Below, in pieces: positions 35,224-44,853 of a stretch of 48,570 nucleotides of DNA. Each line of letters opens with the position of its first letter. Positions within the stretch are counted from its first letter, which is position 1. Under the pieces are notes generated by a model. It saw nothing but the letters and a program-made list of their open reading frames with translations, was not told the origin of the DNA and searched no databases. Source of the stretch: an uncultured Acidimicrobiales bacterium. Lineage in GTDB: Bacteria > Actinomycetota > Acidimicrobiia > Acidimicrobiales > SHLQ01. The stretch spans positions 1 to 48,570 of the forward strand of contig CAKZVC010000003.1 of the NCBI GenBank assembly GCA_937922235.1, written 5' to 3'. The position numbers and the translations under genes were made by a program.

Positions 35224-38200
35224 ATGTCATCCGGGCAGGTGGCTGGCCCTACGCAGACGGCGAGCAAAGAACTTCAGACCACACGGTGGGAAAGCCACAA
35301 GTGGTTTGCGCGCCTGGTCCGGTTCGGAATCTTCATCTTGCCGCTGATCGTTTCGATCATCGCCTCCCTGTGGGCATCTCGTGAGTTCCCGCCAGAACGC
35401 GTCGGACTCAACAAGTGGGTGTGGTGGCTCGGCCTCGCCATCGCCGCGATGCTCCTCGTCCGACTGCTTGAACGCGGCATGGCAAAGCTCGCGCCGCTGA
35501 CGATGCTGTTCAGGCTGTCGTTGATTTTCCCCGACCAGGCTCCGTCTCGTTTCTCCGTCGCACTCAAGACGGGTTCGACCCGTTCGGTCAAGCGTCGACT
35601 TGCCGAGATCCAAGAGAGCGGCGAACTATTCAGCGACGAAGACACCTACTCCGAGCAGATGCTCGAACTGGTGGCCGTTCTGGCCGAGCACGACCGGATG
35701 ACCCGAGGTCACGCCGAGCGAGTCCGGGCCTACTCCGAGCTCATTGGTGAGGAGATGGGACTTGAGCCCGAAGAGCTCGGCAAGCTGCGCTGGTCGGCGC
35801 TTCTCCACGACATGGGCAAGCTCCACGTCCCAAGCGAGATTTTGAACAAGGACGGCCGCCCGACAGACGAAGAATGGGCCATCCTCAAAGAGCATCCGGC
35901 CAAGAGCGAGGAATATCTCGAGCCCCTCGCTGACTGGCTTGGCGAGTGGCGCCATGCCGCAGTTGGCCACCACGAACGTTGGGATGGCAACGGGTATCCG
36001 CTAGGCCAGAAAGGCACCGAGATTCCTCTCTCCGCCCGCATCGTGGCAGTAGCCGACGCGTTCGACGTAATGACGTCCACCCGCTCGTACAAGAAGCCGA
36101 TGCCGGCCGAGCTCGCTCGACAAGAGGTCGCCGACAAAGCTGGGTCGCAGTTCGACCCTGTTGTATCTCGCGCCTTCATGAACATCGGTCTTGGCGATCT
36201 GCGACGCACGGCTGGCCCGCTTGCCTTTTTCACCAACCTGCCGGTGATTCGAGGCGTACCTGTCGGCAACGCGCTGACCACTGCAGCATCGAGCGCAGCA
36301 TCAGCGGCGACCGCTGCCGTAGCGATCGCCGTGAACGCGGTGGTTGGCCTTCCCGAGGCTCCGCCAGCTCCCGAACCGTTGGCGTTCTCCGAAGGGGAAC
36401 CTCCAGCGATCGTCGCACCCGATCTTTCGGGTAGCGAAGACCAGAGCATCGCCGGCGCCTTTACCATCGAAGGCGATGGGCCATTCATTGTCACCGTGAT
36501 CAACGACCCGCTTCTCGGCGAGGTCGACTTTGGTCGTTCTGGGCCAGTGGAAGCAGGCGGCGACTACGTCTATGAACCCGATGCTGATCGCTACGGTCCG
36601 GACTCGTTCCAGCTGCAGGTGTGTGACATCAACGGACGTTGCACGAACGAGACCGTCGTGGTGTCTGTCGCTCCGGTGGATGATCCACCCCGACTGACGA
36701 GCCCATCAGCAACGGTCGACGAAGGTGGCACGGTTGAGGTGCCGATCGAGTTTGGCGATGTCGATGGTGACCAGCTCACACTTCGGGTAGTCGAGGGCGC
36801 CGACAACGGCACGGTCGAGTTAAACGACCGTGTGGTGACGATCACCCATGATGGTTCCGAAGACGAGACGCTGAGCTTCGTCCTCGAGCTCACCGATGGC
36901 ACGACAACCATCGTGCGAGCAGTCAACACCCGGATCAACCCGGTCAACGACGCACCTATTGCGGTAGCAGATGATTTCTCCACCGCAGCAGATCAGTCGC
37001 TGCGAATTCCGATCAGCACCCTCGTTGCAAACGACACCGACGTCGACAGCACCGATCTGACAGTGCGCACCGTGTCGACATCGACCGATGGCACCGTGAC
37101 ACTCGATGATGGGGTCATTACGTTCGCCCCGAACCCTGGCTTCGTAGGAGACGCGTCGTTCAGCTACCTCGCATTTGATGGCGAGCAGGAGAGCCAACCA
37201 GCGCGCGTGACGATCGATGTTCGTGCAGTCGCCCCAGCCACTGCGCCAACAACGACGACCGCACCCGCAACAACAACCACGACCGCAGTACCAACAACAA
37301 CGACGACCACGACCACGACCACAACCACAACTACCCTGCCGGTCAACCAAGCGCCGACCTTTGCCACGCCACAGCTGATGAGCATTCGTGAGGACGCGGC
37401 ATCAGGCGACCCCGTTGCCAACGGCATCGTGTCGGCAATCGACCCTGAAGGCGATGCCATCACCTATTCGATCGTCGATCTCAGCAACTCGTTTACTGTC
37501 GATCCTCAAACCGGAGCACTGACGCTTACCGCGCCTGCCCTCGACTTTGAGAACACGTCGTCGTTCGCCGTCACGCTGATCGCAACCGACACCGGCAGCG
37601 GCACTCAGACGGTCCTACCCGTCGAGATCTTCGTCAGTAACGTCAACGAAGCTCCAACGCTTACTCCTATCCCAGCGACGATCGTTCCAGAAGACACCCC
37701 AGTCGGTTCGACCGTGGCCAACGCAGTCGGCACCGACATCGACGGTGACGCGCTGAGCTATTCGATCACCGATGGCACCGGACAAGGAGTCTTTACGATC
37801 GACGCGGACACCGGCGAAATCACCCTCGCACAACCGCTCGACTTCGAGACAACCGCCACGTACACACTGACTGTTCAGGTCACCGACGCTGGCACTCCAG
37901 CCATCACGGCCGAGCAGGTCGTGTCTGTCACAATCGCCGACGCCAACGACGCTCCGATCGTTACGCCTGGGCAATCGGTCGGCCTGGGAGAAAACACCGC
38001 TGCGGGAACACTCACGCTCGACCCGCCAATCGCCGCCACCGACGCCGATGGCGACGCCCTCACCTTCAGCCTCGCTGACCCCGGCGGCTACGTCACGATC
38101 GACCCGGCAACTGGCGAAATTGTCCGCACCGCAAAGCCGCTCAACCATGAAGCCACACCGACGTTGACTGTCACCGTTACGGCAACCGATCCCGGTGGCG

Positions 38201-41200
38201 CTACGGGAAGCGCACCTGTCACGGTGAATGTCATCGACCGCAACGACACCCCGGTTATCACCCCGCTCGCTGGCCCACTGTCAACCCCGGAGAACCAAAC
38301 GACGGCCGTGATCGGTTCCATCATCGCTACCGATGAAGACGGCGACGCGCTTACCTACGCCCTCACTGGACCCGGCGCTTCGAACTTCGCCCTTGCTCCC
38401 AACGGCGATATCCGAGTGACGACCGCACTCGACTTCGAGACGACGTCGAGCTACAACCTCACAGCCACCGTTACGGACAGCGCAATTCCAGGGGCAACCG
38501 CGTCCATCCCGGTCGACATTGTGGTTACCGACGAGAACGAAGCCCCAGTCGTCACTCCCGCACAAGTGTTCACCATTGGAGAGCAACAGCCCGCTGGCAC
38601 CACCGTCGTCGGCGGGCCAGCGCAAGCAACCGATGTCGATGGCGACGCGCTGACGTACGCCATGACTGACGTCTCGGGAACCTTCGAGATCGACCCGGCG
38701 ACAGGTGCCATCTCGAGCCTGGCGGCATTGGACTTCGAGACCGTCACCTCCTACCCCATCACCATCACCGCAACAGACGGTGACGGCTTGACCAGCAGCG
38801 AGCCAGCGAAGATCGAAGTCATCGACCTGAACGAGCCACCATCGATCACCGGACCAGCGATAGTACCCGTTGTCATTGTCGAAAACAGCCCCGTTGGCCA
38901 GGTCGTAACCACCGACATCTCCGCATCCGACCCGGAGGGTGACAACCTCACCTTTACGTTGACCGACCCCTCTGGTCTCTTTGCCGTTGACCCATCAACC
39001 GGTGCAGTCACTGTTGCTGTCGCCAACCTCGACAACGAGACCGCAGCCTCGCATACCATCACGGTGACCGTCGACGATTCGACAGCAGGTCCTGGTACTG
39101 GCTCGGACCCAACAACCTTCGCTATTTCGGTGACCGACGTAAACGAAGCGCCGGCCATCACCACAGTCTCACTTCCGATCACACCTGAAGACACAGCGTC
39201 GGGAACAACCCTTGCAACGGTTGCGGGGTCTGACCCCGAAAATGACGCACTCCTGTGGTCCGTTCTTGCCGGAGGACCACAGGCAGACGCGGTCGCAATC
39301 GACCAGAACACGGGCGTGCTCACGCTCGCCCGACCTCTCGACTTCGAGAGCGGCGAGACCTCACTGATCTTCGATATCGAAGTGAGTGATGGCAACCTGA
39401 CTGACGTTCGGCGATACACCGTCCTCGTCGCGGACGTGAACGAAGCACCCGCCATCACTCCAGGCCAGGCGTTCGCTATTGATGAGACGGCTGCCATCGG
39501 CACAGGCGTAGGTGCGCCGAATCCGGTGGCATTCACCGACCCGGAGAACGACCCCATCACCATATGGTCGATCATCGACCCGACAGGAACCTTCGACATC
39601 AACCCGGCGACAGGACAGATCTTCTACGCCGCGAACACCTTGGACACTGACGCACCTGGGGCCCTCACGAGCTACGTCGTCGACGTCACCGCCACCGGGA
39701 CCCCGACAACTCCGACGACATCGCCGGTCACGATCGACATCCTCCCGGTCAACGAAAGCCCCACGATCATCGCTCCAACCGGCCTCAACCTCCTCGAGGA
39801 CCGCTCGCCTGGCATCGTCGGGGCCTTCTCGGTCGACAACCCAGAGAATGAACCGCTGACCTTCCGCTTCGCAGGCCCAACCGGACCATTCTCCGTCGAC
39901 CCAACCGACGGAACGGTCTTCCTGACCGGTCCACTCGATTTCGAAACAACGCCGTCCTATGTCTTTGACGTAGTCGTCGAAGACACTGCCGATCCAACTC
40001 GAAGCAGCACAAGCCCATTCACCGTCAACGTTCTCAACGTCAACGAGGCTCCGGTGTTCACGACCACTCCGGCCTTCACCATCGAAGAGGACTCAACCGA
40101 TGGATCTGTTGTAACCGGGCAGGCAACCGCGACGGACCCCGATGCCGGAACGTTACTCAACTTCGGCATCTCCGACCCAACAACGACCTTCACGATCGAT
40201 CCGGCAACGGGCGAGATCTTCCTCGACAACGGACCGGTCGATGCCGACAATCCTCCGAGCGACGTGTACCCGGTCGACATCACCGTCACCGATGACGCTC
40301 CGACGCCGGTCACGACCACGTACTCCACCACGGTGACCATCACCAACAAGCCAGATACCCCGACGCTCATCGTGCCATCGCCAATCGACGTCGACGAGGA
40401 ACAGGCACCAGGAGCACCGGTCATCACGCTGTCGACGACTGACCCTGACCAGAACGAGGTCCACACGTATGTGATCGACCCTGGCCCCGACAGTGCGGCG
40501 TTCACGATCGATGCCGCGACCGGCGCAATCACGACAGCTGTGCGACTCGATTTCGAGACCCAAACCGAGTACAACCTCACCGTCACCGTGACGGACAAGG
40601 ATGGTCTGCAAGATACTCAGACGGTCGTCATCGACGTCACCAACATCAACGATGCTCCGGTGATTACGCCTGGGCAGGCCTTCACCATCGAGGACAGCGC
40701 TGCTGCTGGAACGCCGCTCATCACGCAACCGACCCCGGGCGCTGCGCCGATCGTTGCCTTCACCGACGAAGAGAATCACAACGCGCTTTCGTACGCAGTC
40801 GTCGGAGGCCCCGGACAGGCCTACTTCGACTTCCTTCCAGGCACGAACGAGCTGGCGCTTGTTAACCCGATCGACTTCGACGACGGCAACAGCTACGACG
40901 TCCAAGTTGTGGTTACTGACACCGGATCCCCGGGAGCGACGTCTCAGCCCGAGACCGTCACTGTTTCCGTAACGAGCCAGTTCGGTGATGGCCCAGCAAC
41001 ACAGTTCCGCCAGGTCGTCTTCAACGAGGTACAGTTCACGAGCCACGAAACGCTTGGCCTCTTTGACATCAGCGAAGACTTCATCGAGCTTATGAACGTG
41101 ACCGGCGCCCCAATCGACCTCACGGGTTGGCAGCTCCGCGACTCGCCACTCTTTGAGACCGATGCAAATTCACTCGTCCGCGACCTCAGCGGAAACACCA

Positions 41201-42720
41201 TCGCCGCCGACGGTCGCCTGGTTCTCTGGTTGTCGTCCGCCCCACGGTTCCTCCCGGCCCCAACGGTCGAGCTGACCACGCCCTTGATCCTCGCGAATCC
41301 TCGAGCCGCCGAATTTGCATTGCAGTTGAGCGATGATCTCTTCCTCTACGACAACAACGGCGACATTGTCGCCTACATGGCTTGGGGCGACGAAACTGCG
41401 CCGGATTCCGAGATCGGGGCACGTCCTCCACTCGATACCTGGCAGCTCTGGGATCCAACGTTCGAAGCCGACCTTACGTTCATTGCGCGAGACTCGATCT
41501 CGGCGACGCCCGACGGCATGAACTCGACCCTCAGCGGGTGTTGGGAACGAACGGGCTCGGGCGATGCTCTAGCGAACGGCAACTGCATCCTCGGCGCCGC
41601 GCTGAGCAACGACACGGTCCCCGACCCCAACGTCAACGCCAGCCCCGGCTGGACGAACGACGTCGTGCAAACACTCCCTGCCGCAGCGGATCATCTCGTG
41701 ATCAGCGAGTTCGCAGTGAATGGCATGGTCAACGGCAGCGGACGAAACAACTTCATCGAGCTGTACAACCCGACGAATTTGGTGGTCGACCTAGCCCTTG
41801 CCAGATTACAAATCTTCAAAGACGGTGCGACAGCTCCTACGACCGACAGCGTCTTGGCGGGTGCTGGCTCGCCAACCCGGTACCTTGCCCCAGGACAAAC
41901 GCTATTGATTGGAGAATCAGGCGGCCAGTTTGATGTGAACACCGGAGGATCTGACCTCGGACTACCTCCAGCGACACGACTCGATTCGTGGAACATCGGC
42001 TTGCGTCTGATCGACCTCACGACCAACGCCGTCCTTGACGAGGTCGGCCTACGAGCGGCCGCAGTTCGCGAAGGCCAGGGCTTGGCCCGCCCAGTCCTCG
42101 ATGGACGCCAGCAGAGCTACCAACGTCTGCCGGGATTCGGTTTTGGCCATTGCCTCGATACCGATGCGAACGAAGACGACTTCATCATCTCGCCGACCGG
42201 CATCACTGCACGACGTCACACCCAACCGTGGGAACCCTGCGCCGAACGAACGCACCTGCCGCCGGCGACGTCGCAGGTGATCATCAGCGAGATCCAAACA
42301 GGCGTTGACCCTTCAGAGAATGAGTTCATCGAACTCTTCAACGCATCGATCACCGGCGAGAACGTCTCGATCAACGGGTGGGAGCTTCGTGAAGATAACG
42401 ACCTCATCATCACGCTAAATGGCAACCTCCAACCCGGCCAGCACTTGCTCCTCGGAGGAGAGGACTACACGGGGCCGACTCCCGATGCGTCCTTCAGCAG
42501 AAACATGAGCAATGACAAACGCATCGATCTCATCGACGGCGACGGCAACGTCGTTCAATCGATCCAGTTTGGATCGGAACTGCTCGCTACGTTCTCGCCA
42601 AACAGTTCGCACCGGCGCCTCGATGGAGGCTGTGCCTTCAATGGGTCCGCGTCGGTCGATTACGTGTGGGTGTCCAATCCATCACCCGAGGGCCTTGCCT
42701 CGATTACGCCCTGCTCGTAA
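35224..42720 (+). CDS. giant membrane protein: cytoplasmic HD-GYP domain, cadherin-type repeats and lamin-tail domains
   Basis: About 2,498 residues. Two N-terminal helices (33-50, 65-82) precede an HD-GYP phosphodiesterase domain (about 150-330) with all motifs intact: LLHDMGK, HHERWDGNGYP and IPLSARIVAVADAFDVMTS. A third Ala-rich helix (about 348-376) should carry the chain out of the cell. Outside come about three tandem-95/VCBS-like repeats, a run of threonines (37247-37334), 12 cadherin-type repeats (37345-40974) with LDFE, DPEGD-like and NEAP calcium-site motifs, and three lamin-tail domains (starting near 41005, 41689 and 42268, each with FIEL-x-N). HD-GYP domains degrade c-di-GMP or related dinucleotides. 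Start: ATG 35224 is preferred to GTG/ATG at 35197. Coupling of adhesion or ligand binding to second-messenger turnover is inferred. Confidence 0.9.
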   Translation: MSSGQVAGPTQTASKELQTTRWESHKWFARLVRFGIFILPLIVSIIASLWASREFPPERVGLNKWVWWLGLAIAAMLLVRLLERGMAKLAPLTMLFRLSLIFPDQAPSRFSVALKTGSTRSVKRRLAEIQESGELFSDEDTYSEQMLELVAVLAEHDRMTRGHAERVRAYSELIGEEMGLEPEELGKLRWSALLHDMGKLHVPSEILNKDGRPTDEEWAILKEHPAKSEEYLEPLADWLGEWRHAAVGHHERWDGNGYPLGQKGTEIPLSARIVAVADAFDVMTSTRSYKKPMPAELARQEVADKAGSQFDPVVSRAFMNIGLGDLRRTAGPLAFFTNLPVIRGVPVGNALTTAASSAASAATAAVAIAVNAVVGLPEAPPAPEPLAFSEGEPPAIVAPDLSGSEDQSIAGAFTIEGDGPFIVTVINDPLLGEVDFGRSGPVEAGGDYVYEPDADRYGPDSFQLQVCDINGRCTNETVVVSVAPVDDPPRLTSPSATVDEGGTVEVPIEFGDVDGDQLTLRVVEGADNGTVELNDRVVTITHDGSEDETLSFVLELTDGTTTIVRAVNTRINPVNDAPIAVADDFSTAADQSLRIPISTLVANDTDVDSTDLTVRTVSTSTDGTVTLDDGVITFAPNPGFVGDASFSYLAFDGEQESQPARVTIDVRAVAPATAPTTTTAPATTTTTAVPTTTTTTTTTTTTTTLPVNQAPTFATPQLMSIREDAASGDPVANGIVSAIDPEGDAITYSIVDLSNSFTVDPQTGALTLTAPALDFENTSSFAVTLIATDTGSGTQTVLPVEIFVSNVNEAPTLTPIPATIVPEDTPVGSTVANAVGTDIDGDALSYSITDGTGQGVFTIDADTGEITLAQPLDFETTATYTLTVQVTDAGTPAITAEQVVSVTIADANDAPIVTPGQSVGLGENTAAGTLTLDPPIAATDADGDALTFSLADPGGYVTIDPATGEIVRTAKPLNHEATPTLTVTVTATDPGGATGSAPVTVNVIDRNDTPVITPLAGPLSTPENQTTAVIGSIIATDEDGDALTYALTGPGASNFALAPNGDIRVTTALDFETTSSYNLTATVTDSAIPGATASIPVDIVVTDENEAPVVTPAQVFTIGEQQPAGTTVVGGPAQATDVDGDALTYAMTDVSGTFEIDPATGAISSLAALDFETVTSYPITITATDGDGLTSSEPAKIEVIDLNEPPSITGPAIVPVVIVENSPVGQVVTTDISASDPEGDNLTFTLTDPSGLFAVDPSTGAVTVAVANLDNETAASHTITVTVDDSTAGPGTGSDPTTFAISVTDVNEAPAITTVSLPITPEDTASGTTLATVAGSDPENDALLWSVLAGGPQADAVAIDQNTGVLTLARPLDFESGETSLIFDIEVSDGNLTDVRRYTVLVADVNEAPAITPGQAFAIDETAAIGTGVGAPNPVAFTDPENDPITIWSIIDPTGTFDINPATGQIFYAANTLDTDAPGALTSYVVDVTATGTPTTPTTSPVTIDILPVNESPTIIAPTGLNLLEDRSPGIVGAFSVDNPENEPLTFRFAGPTGPFSVDPTDGTVFLTGPLDFETTPSYVFDVVVEDTADPTRSSTSPFTVNVLNVNEAPVFTTTPAFTIEEDSTDGSVVTGQATATDPDAGTLLNFGISDPTTTFTIDPATGEIFLDNGPVDADNPPSDVYPVDITVTDDAPTPVTTTYSTTVTITNKPDTPTLIVPSPIDVDEEQAPGAPVITLSTTDPDQNEVHTYVIDPGPDSAAFTIDAATGAITTAVRLDFETQTEYNLTVTVTDKDGLQDTQTVVIDVTNINDAPVITPGQAFTIEDSAAAGTPLITQPTPGAAPIVAFTDEENHNALSYAVVGGPGQAYFDFLPGTNELALVNPIDFDDGNSYDVQVVVTDTGSPGATSQPETVTVSVTSQFGDGPATQFRQVVFNEVQFTSHETLGLFDISEDFIELMNVTGAPIDLTGWQLRDSPLFETDANSLVRDLSGNTIAADGRLVLWLSSAPRFLPAPTVELTTPLILANPRAAEFALQLSDDLFLYDNNGDIVAYMAWGDETAPDSEIGARPPLDTWQLWDPTFEADLTFIARDSISATPDGMNSTLSGCWERTGSGDALANGNCILGAALSNDTVPDPNVNASPGWTNDVVQTLPAAADHLVISEFAVNGMVNGSGRNNFIELYNPTNLVVDLALARLQIFKDGATAPTTDSVLAGAGSPTRYLAPGQTLLIGESGGQFDVNTGGSDLGLPPATRLDSWNIGLRLIDLTTNAVLDEVGLRAAAVREGQGLARPVLDGRQQSYQRLPGFGFGHCLDTDANEDDFIISPTGITARRHTQPWEPCAERTHLPPATSQVIISEIQTGVDPSENEFIELFNASITGENVSINGWELREDNDLIITLNGNLQPGQHLLLGGEDYTGPTPDASFSRNMSNDKRIDLIDGDGNVVQSIQFGSELLATFSPNSSHRRLDGGCAFNGSASVDYVWVSNPSPEGLASITPCS
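37247..37334 (+). repeat. threonine-coding (ACN) triplet run
   Basis: A stretch of ACA/ACG/ACC codons, interrupted by Ala, Pro and Val, encodes an extended Thr-rich linker between the tandem-95-like part and the cadherin repeats of the HD-GYP giant. It is prone to length variation by slippage. Confidence 0.85.
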
Positions 42721-42736
42721 CCAATAGGGTTGTTGG

Positions 42737-43504
42737 GTGGTTGCACCCCTGATCGTCAGTACGAGTCGCAAGGCGCGCGCTGCGACTATCGATACAGCAC
42801 GTTCCCGGGCAGCAACGTGGAAACTGCCCTTTGTCGAGCGCGATGACCAACCAACGAGCGCGTTGTTGAGCGATGGCCAGACAGCATTGCTGTTCACGAA
42901 CCGCGAGCTTCTCCTCGCCAGCACCTCTGGCCAGTTGACCTTTCACCTCGGCACTGCGTACATCCGCCTGCAATCGCTTGCCCGAGGAGAGCACGACCCA
43001 CTCGTCCGGGCGGCTGAAGTCATGCCTGGCGACCGGGTGCTCGATACGACCTTCGGGCTTGGCCGCGACGCCAGGGTCATCGCTCATGCCTGTGGGCCAG
43101 CAGGTCACGTGGTCGGCGTCGAATCGAGCGCAGCCTTGTTCCATCTGTCGAACGAAGGGCTCCTGAGGGGTGCCGACCACAGTCCTGACGCTGCACCGAT
43201 CGAGCTAGTGCATGGCGATGCCTTAGCTCACCTCACCTCAAGCCGGAGCAGCAGTTTCGATATCGTGCTCATCGACCCGATGTTCGACGAACCAACGACG
43301 TCCGATGCGGGCTTCGCGCTCTTGCGGGCCGTCGCCGACCCAACGCCCCTCACAGAACAGTGGGTTAGCGAGGCCCGGCGGGTTGCTCGCCGTTGGGTTG
43401 TTGTGAAGGCTGCACGGTCTCAACCGTGGTTCGACAACGTTGGACTTTCATGGGTCAGAAGCAATAGCAACGCCGGCTGGTACCGGACACGGGGCATCAG
43501 CTGA
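42737..43504 (+). CDS. RsmJ/YhiQ-like SAM-dependent methyltransferase
   Basis: A 255-residue methyltransferase. The glycine loop VLDTTFGLGRDARVIAHA, the acidic VVGVESSAALFHL and especially FDIVLIDPMFDEP, the counterpart of the DPMFP motif, point to the RsmJ family, which methylates N2 of a guanine in 16S rRNA. In Gram-positive genomes related proteins are annotated only as class I methyltransferases, so target assignment is tentative. The GTG start lies within a GGGTG/CACCC stem (42735-42748). Confidence 0.72.
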   Translation: MVAPLIVSTSRKARAATIDTARSRAATWKLPFVERDDQPTSALLSDGQTALLFTNRELLLASTSGQLTFHLGTAYIRLQSLARGEHDPLVRAAEVMPGDRVLDTTFGLGRDARVIAHACGPAGHVVGVESSAALFHLSNEGLLRGADHSPDAAPIELVHGDALAHLTSSRSSSFDIVLIDPMFDEPTTSDAGFALLRAVADPTPLTEQWVSEARRVARRWVVVKAARSQPWFDNVGLSWVRSNSNAGWYRTRGIS

Positions 43505-43541
43505 ACCCTGAGGGCTCGAAGCTGTCCTACGATGCCCATCC

Positions 43542-44846
43542 ATGCCACGCCTTTCCCGCCGCTCCTGGGTTCCAACAGACGCCGAGGATTACGTCCAAAC
43601 CATTGCTGACACCGCATTGACCAGCGACGCTGACCAGCTTCGAGCGTCGATCCTCGCGCTTGCTCATGCCAGCGAGGAGACGCACGACGTCGAGTGCATC
43701 AACCTCAATCCGGCAACCAACACCATGAGCGAACAGGCCCGAGCGGCAATGCAGGCGCTCAACCCTCGCCCATCGCTCGGCTATCCCGGCGACAAGTACG
43801 AAATGGGGCTTGAGGCCATCGAACAGATCGAAGTCATCGCCGCAGAGCTCGCCGCCCAAATCTTCGACGCAGACTTCGCCGAAGTCCGTATCCCTTCTGG
43901 AGCGCTAGCCAACCTCTTCGCGTTTCTTGCATGCACCGACTCCGGCGACGCGATCGTTGCGCCACCGGCCTCGATCGGGGGCCACGTCACACATCATCGA
44001 ACTGGTGCTGCTGGTCTGCGTGGTCTCACGATTCACGACGCACCGATCGACCCCGAAAAGTACACCGTCGACGTCGACGCAACCCGACGCCTCGCCGCCG
44101 ACGTCAGCCCGGCCATGATCACGATCGGATCCAGCCTGAACCTAACCCGGCATGATGTTGCTGGGCTGCGGTCCGTTGCGGACGAGGTGGGAGCCGTCCT
44201 CTTGTTCGACGCTGCGCATCTCTCGGGACCAATCGCAGGTGGCGCGTGGCCAAACCCCTTGGCCGAGGGGGCGCACGTCATGACGATGAGCACCTATAAG
44301 AGCCTCGCCGGTCCTGCTGGGGGTCTCTTGGTAACGAACGATGCGGAGATCGCATCAGCGGTCGACGCGATTGCCTTTCCAGGTCTCACGGCCAACTTCG
44401 ACGCAGCCAAGACCGCGGGTCTCGCTGTCACCCTCGCAGAGTGGCGGAAGCACGGAGCTGAACACGCCGACATGATGGTCACGACCGCCGCCGCACTCGC
44501 CCAGGAGCTCGACAACCTTGGAGCTCCGGTTGTATCGGCTGGTGGGGCACACACGGCCTCGCATGCGTTCGCACTCGATGCCCGAAGCTATGGCGGCGGC
44601 CACGCCTGTGCCACCCACCTCCGCCGAGCGAACATCTTGGCATCGGCAATCGGACTGCCGTCGGGTGACGGCGATGGTCTACGGATCGGCACGAACGAGC
44701 TAGTTCGCTGGGGTGCCACCGTCGACGACATGGAGCGGCTCGCCCAGCTCGTTTTTGCTGCGCTCGAAAGCGACTCGCCCGAGACACTCGCTTCGGACGC
44801 GACAGCGTTCCGAGCGAGATTCACCGCTGTGCACTTCGCGGGCTAG
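43542..44846 (+). CDS. serine hydroxymethyltransferase-like PLP enzyme, divergent
   Basis: A 434-residue fold-type I PLP enzyme of the SHMT family: IGGHVTHH, LLFDAAHLSGPIAGGAWPNP and MTMSTYKSLAGPAGGLLVT. Against the canonical enzyme, the TTHK before the Schiff-base lysine reads STYK, and the SEN segment that supplies the catalytic glutamate reads PATN. The tyrosine region is kept as GYPGDKYEMG and the carboxylate-binding Arg as ELVRWG. These changes suggest a reaction other than the folate-dependent serine/glycine exchange, perhaps a retro-aldol cleavage of a beta-hydroxy amino acid. It follows the methyltransferase gene by 37 bases. Confidence 0.8.
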   Translation: MPRLSRRSWVPTDAEDYVQTIADTALTSDADQLRASILALAHASEETHDVECINLNPATNTMSEQARAAMQALNPRPSLGYPGDKYEMGLEAIEQIEVIAAELAAQIFDADFAEVRIPSGALANLFAFLACTDSGDAIVAPPASIGGHVTHHRTGAAGLRGLTIHDAPIDPEKYTVDVDATRRLAADVSPAMITIGSSLNLTRHDVAGLRSVADEVGAVLLFDAAHLSGPIAGGAWPNPLAEGAHVMTMSTYKSLAGPAGGLLVTNDAEIASAVDAIAFPGLTANFDAAKTAGLAVTLAEWRKHGAEHADMMVTTAAALAQELDNLGAPVVSAGGAHTASHAFALDARSYGGGHACATHLRRANILASAIGLPSGDGDGLRIGTNELVRWGATVDDMERLAQLVFAALESDSPETLASDATAFRARFTAVHFAG

Positions 44847-44853
44847 CCCTGGC

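Noticed and set aside
39225..39237. Another exact GGGGTCTGACCCC copy
   Set aside because: It encodes GSDP at the point where neighbouring cadherin repeats read SDPEGD, so the residues belong to the repeat itself and the match is probably due to codon choice rather than insertion.
38751..39602. Long minus-strand frame across the cadherin repeats
   Set aside because: Its Ser/Val/Thr-rich repetitive product simply reflects the repeats read backwards.
37345..40974. Repetitive DNA that could suggest a repeat array or CRISPR
   Set aside because: The periodicity is about 300 bases, is continuous in one reading frame and encodes cadherin-type domains; there are no short direct repeats with unique spacers.
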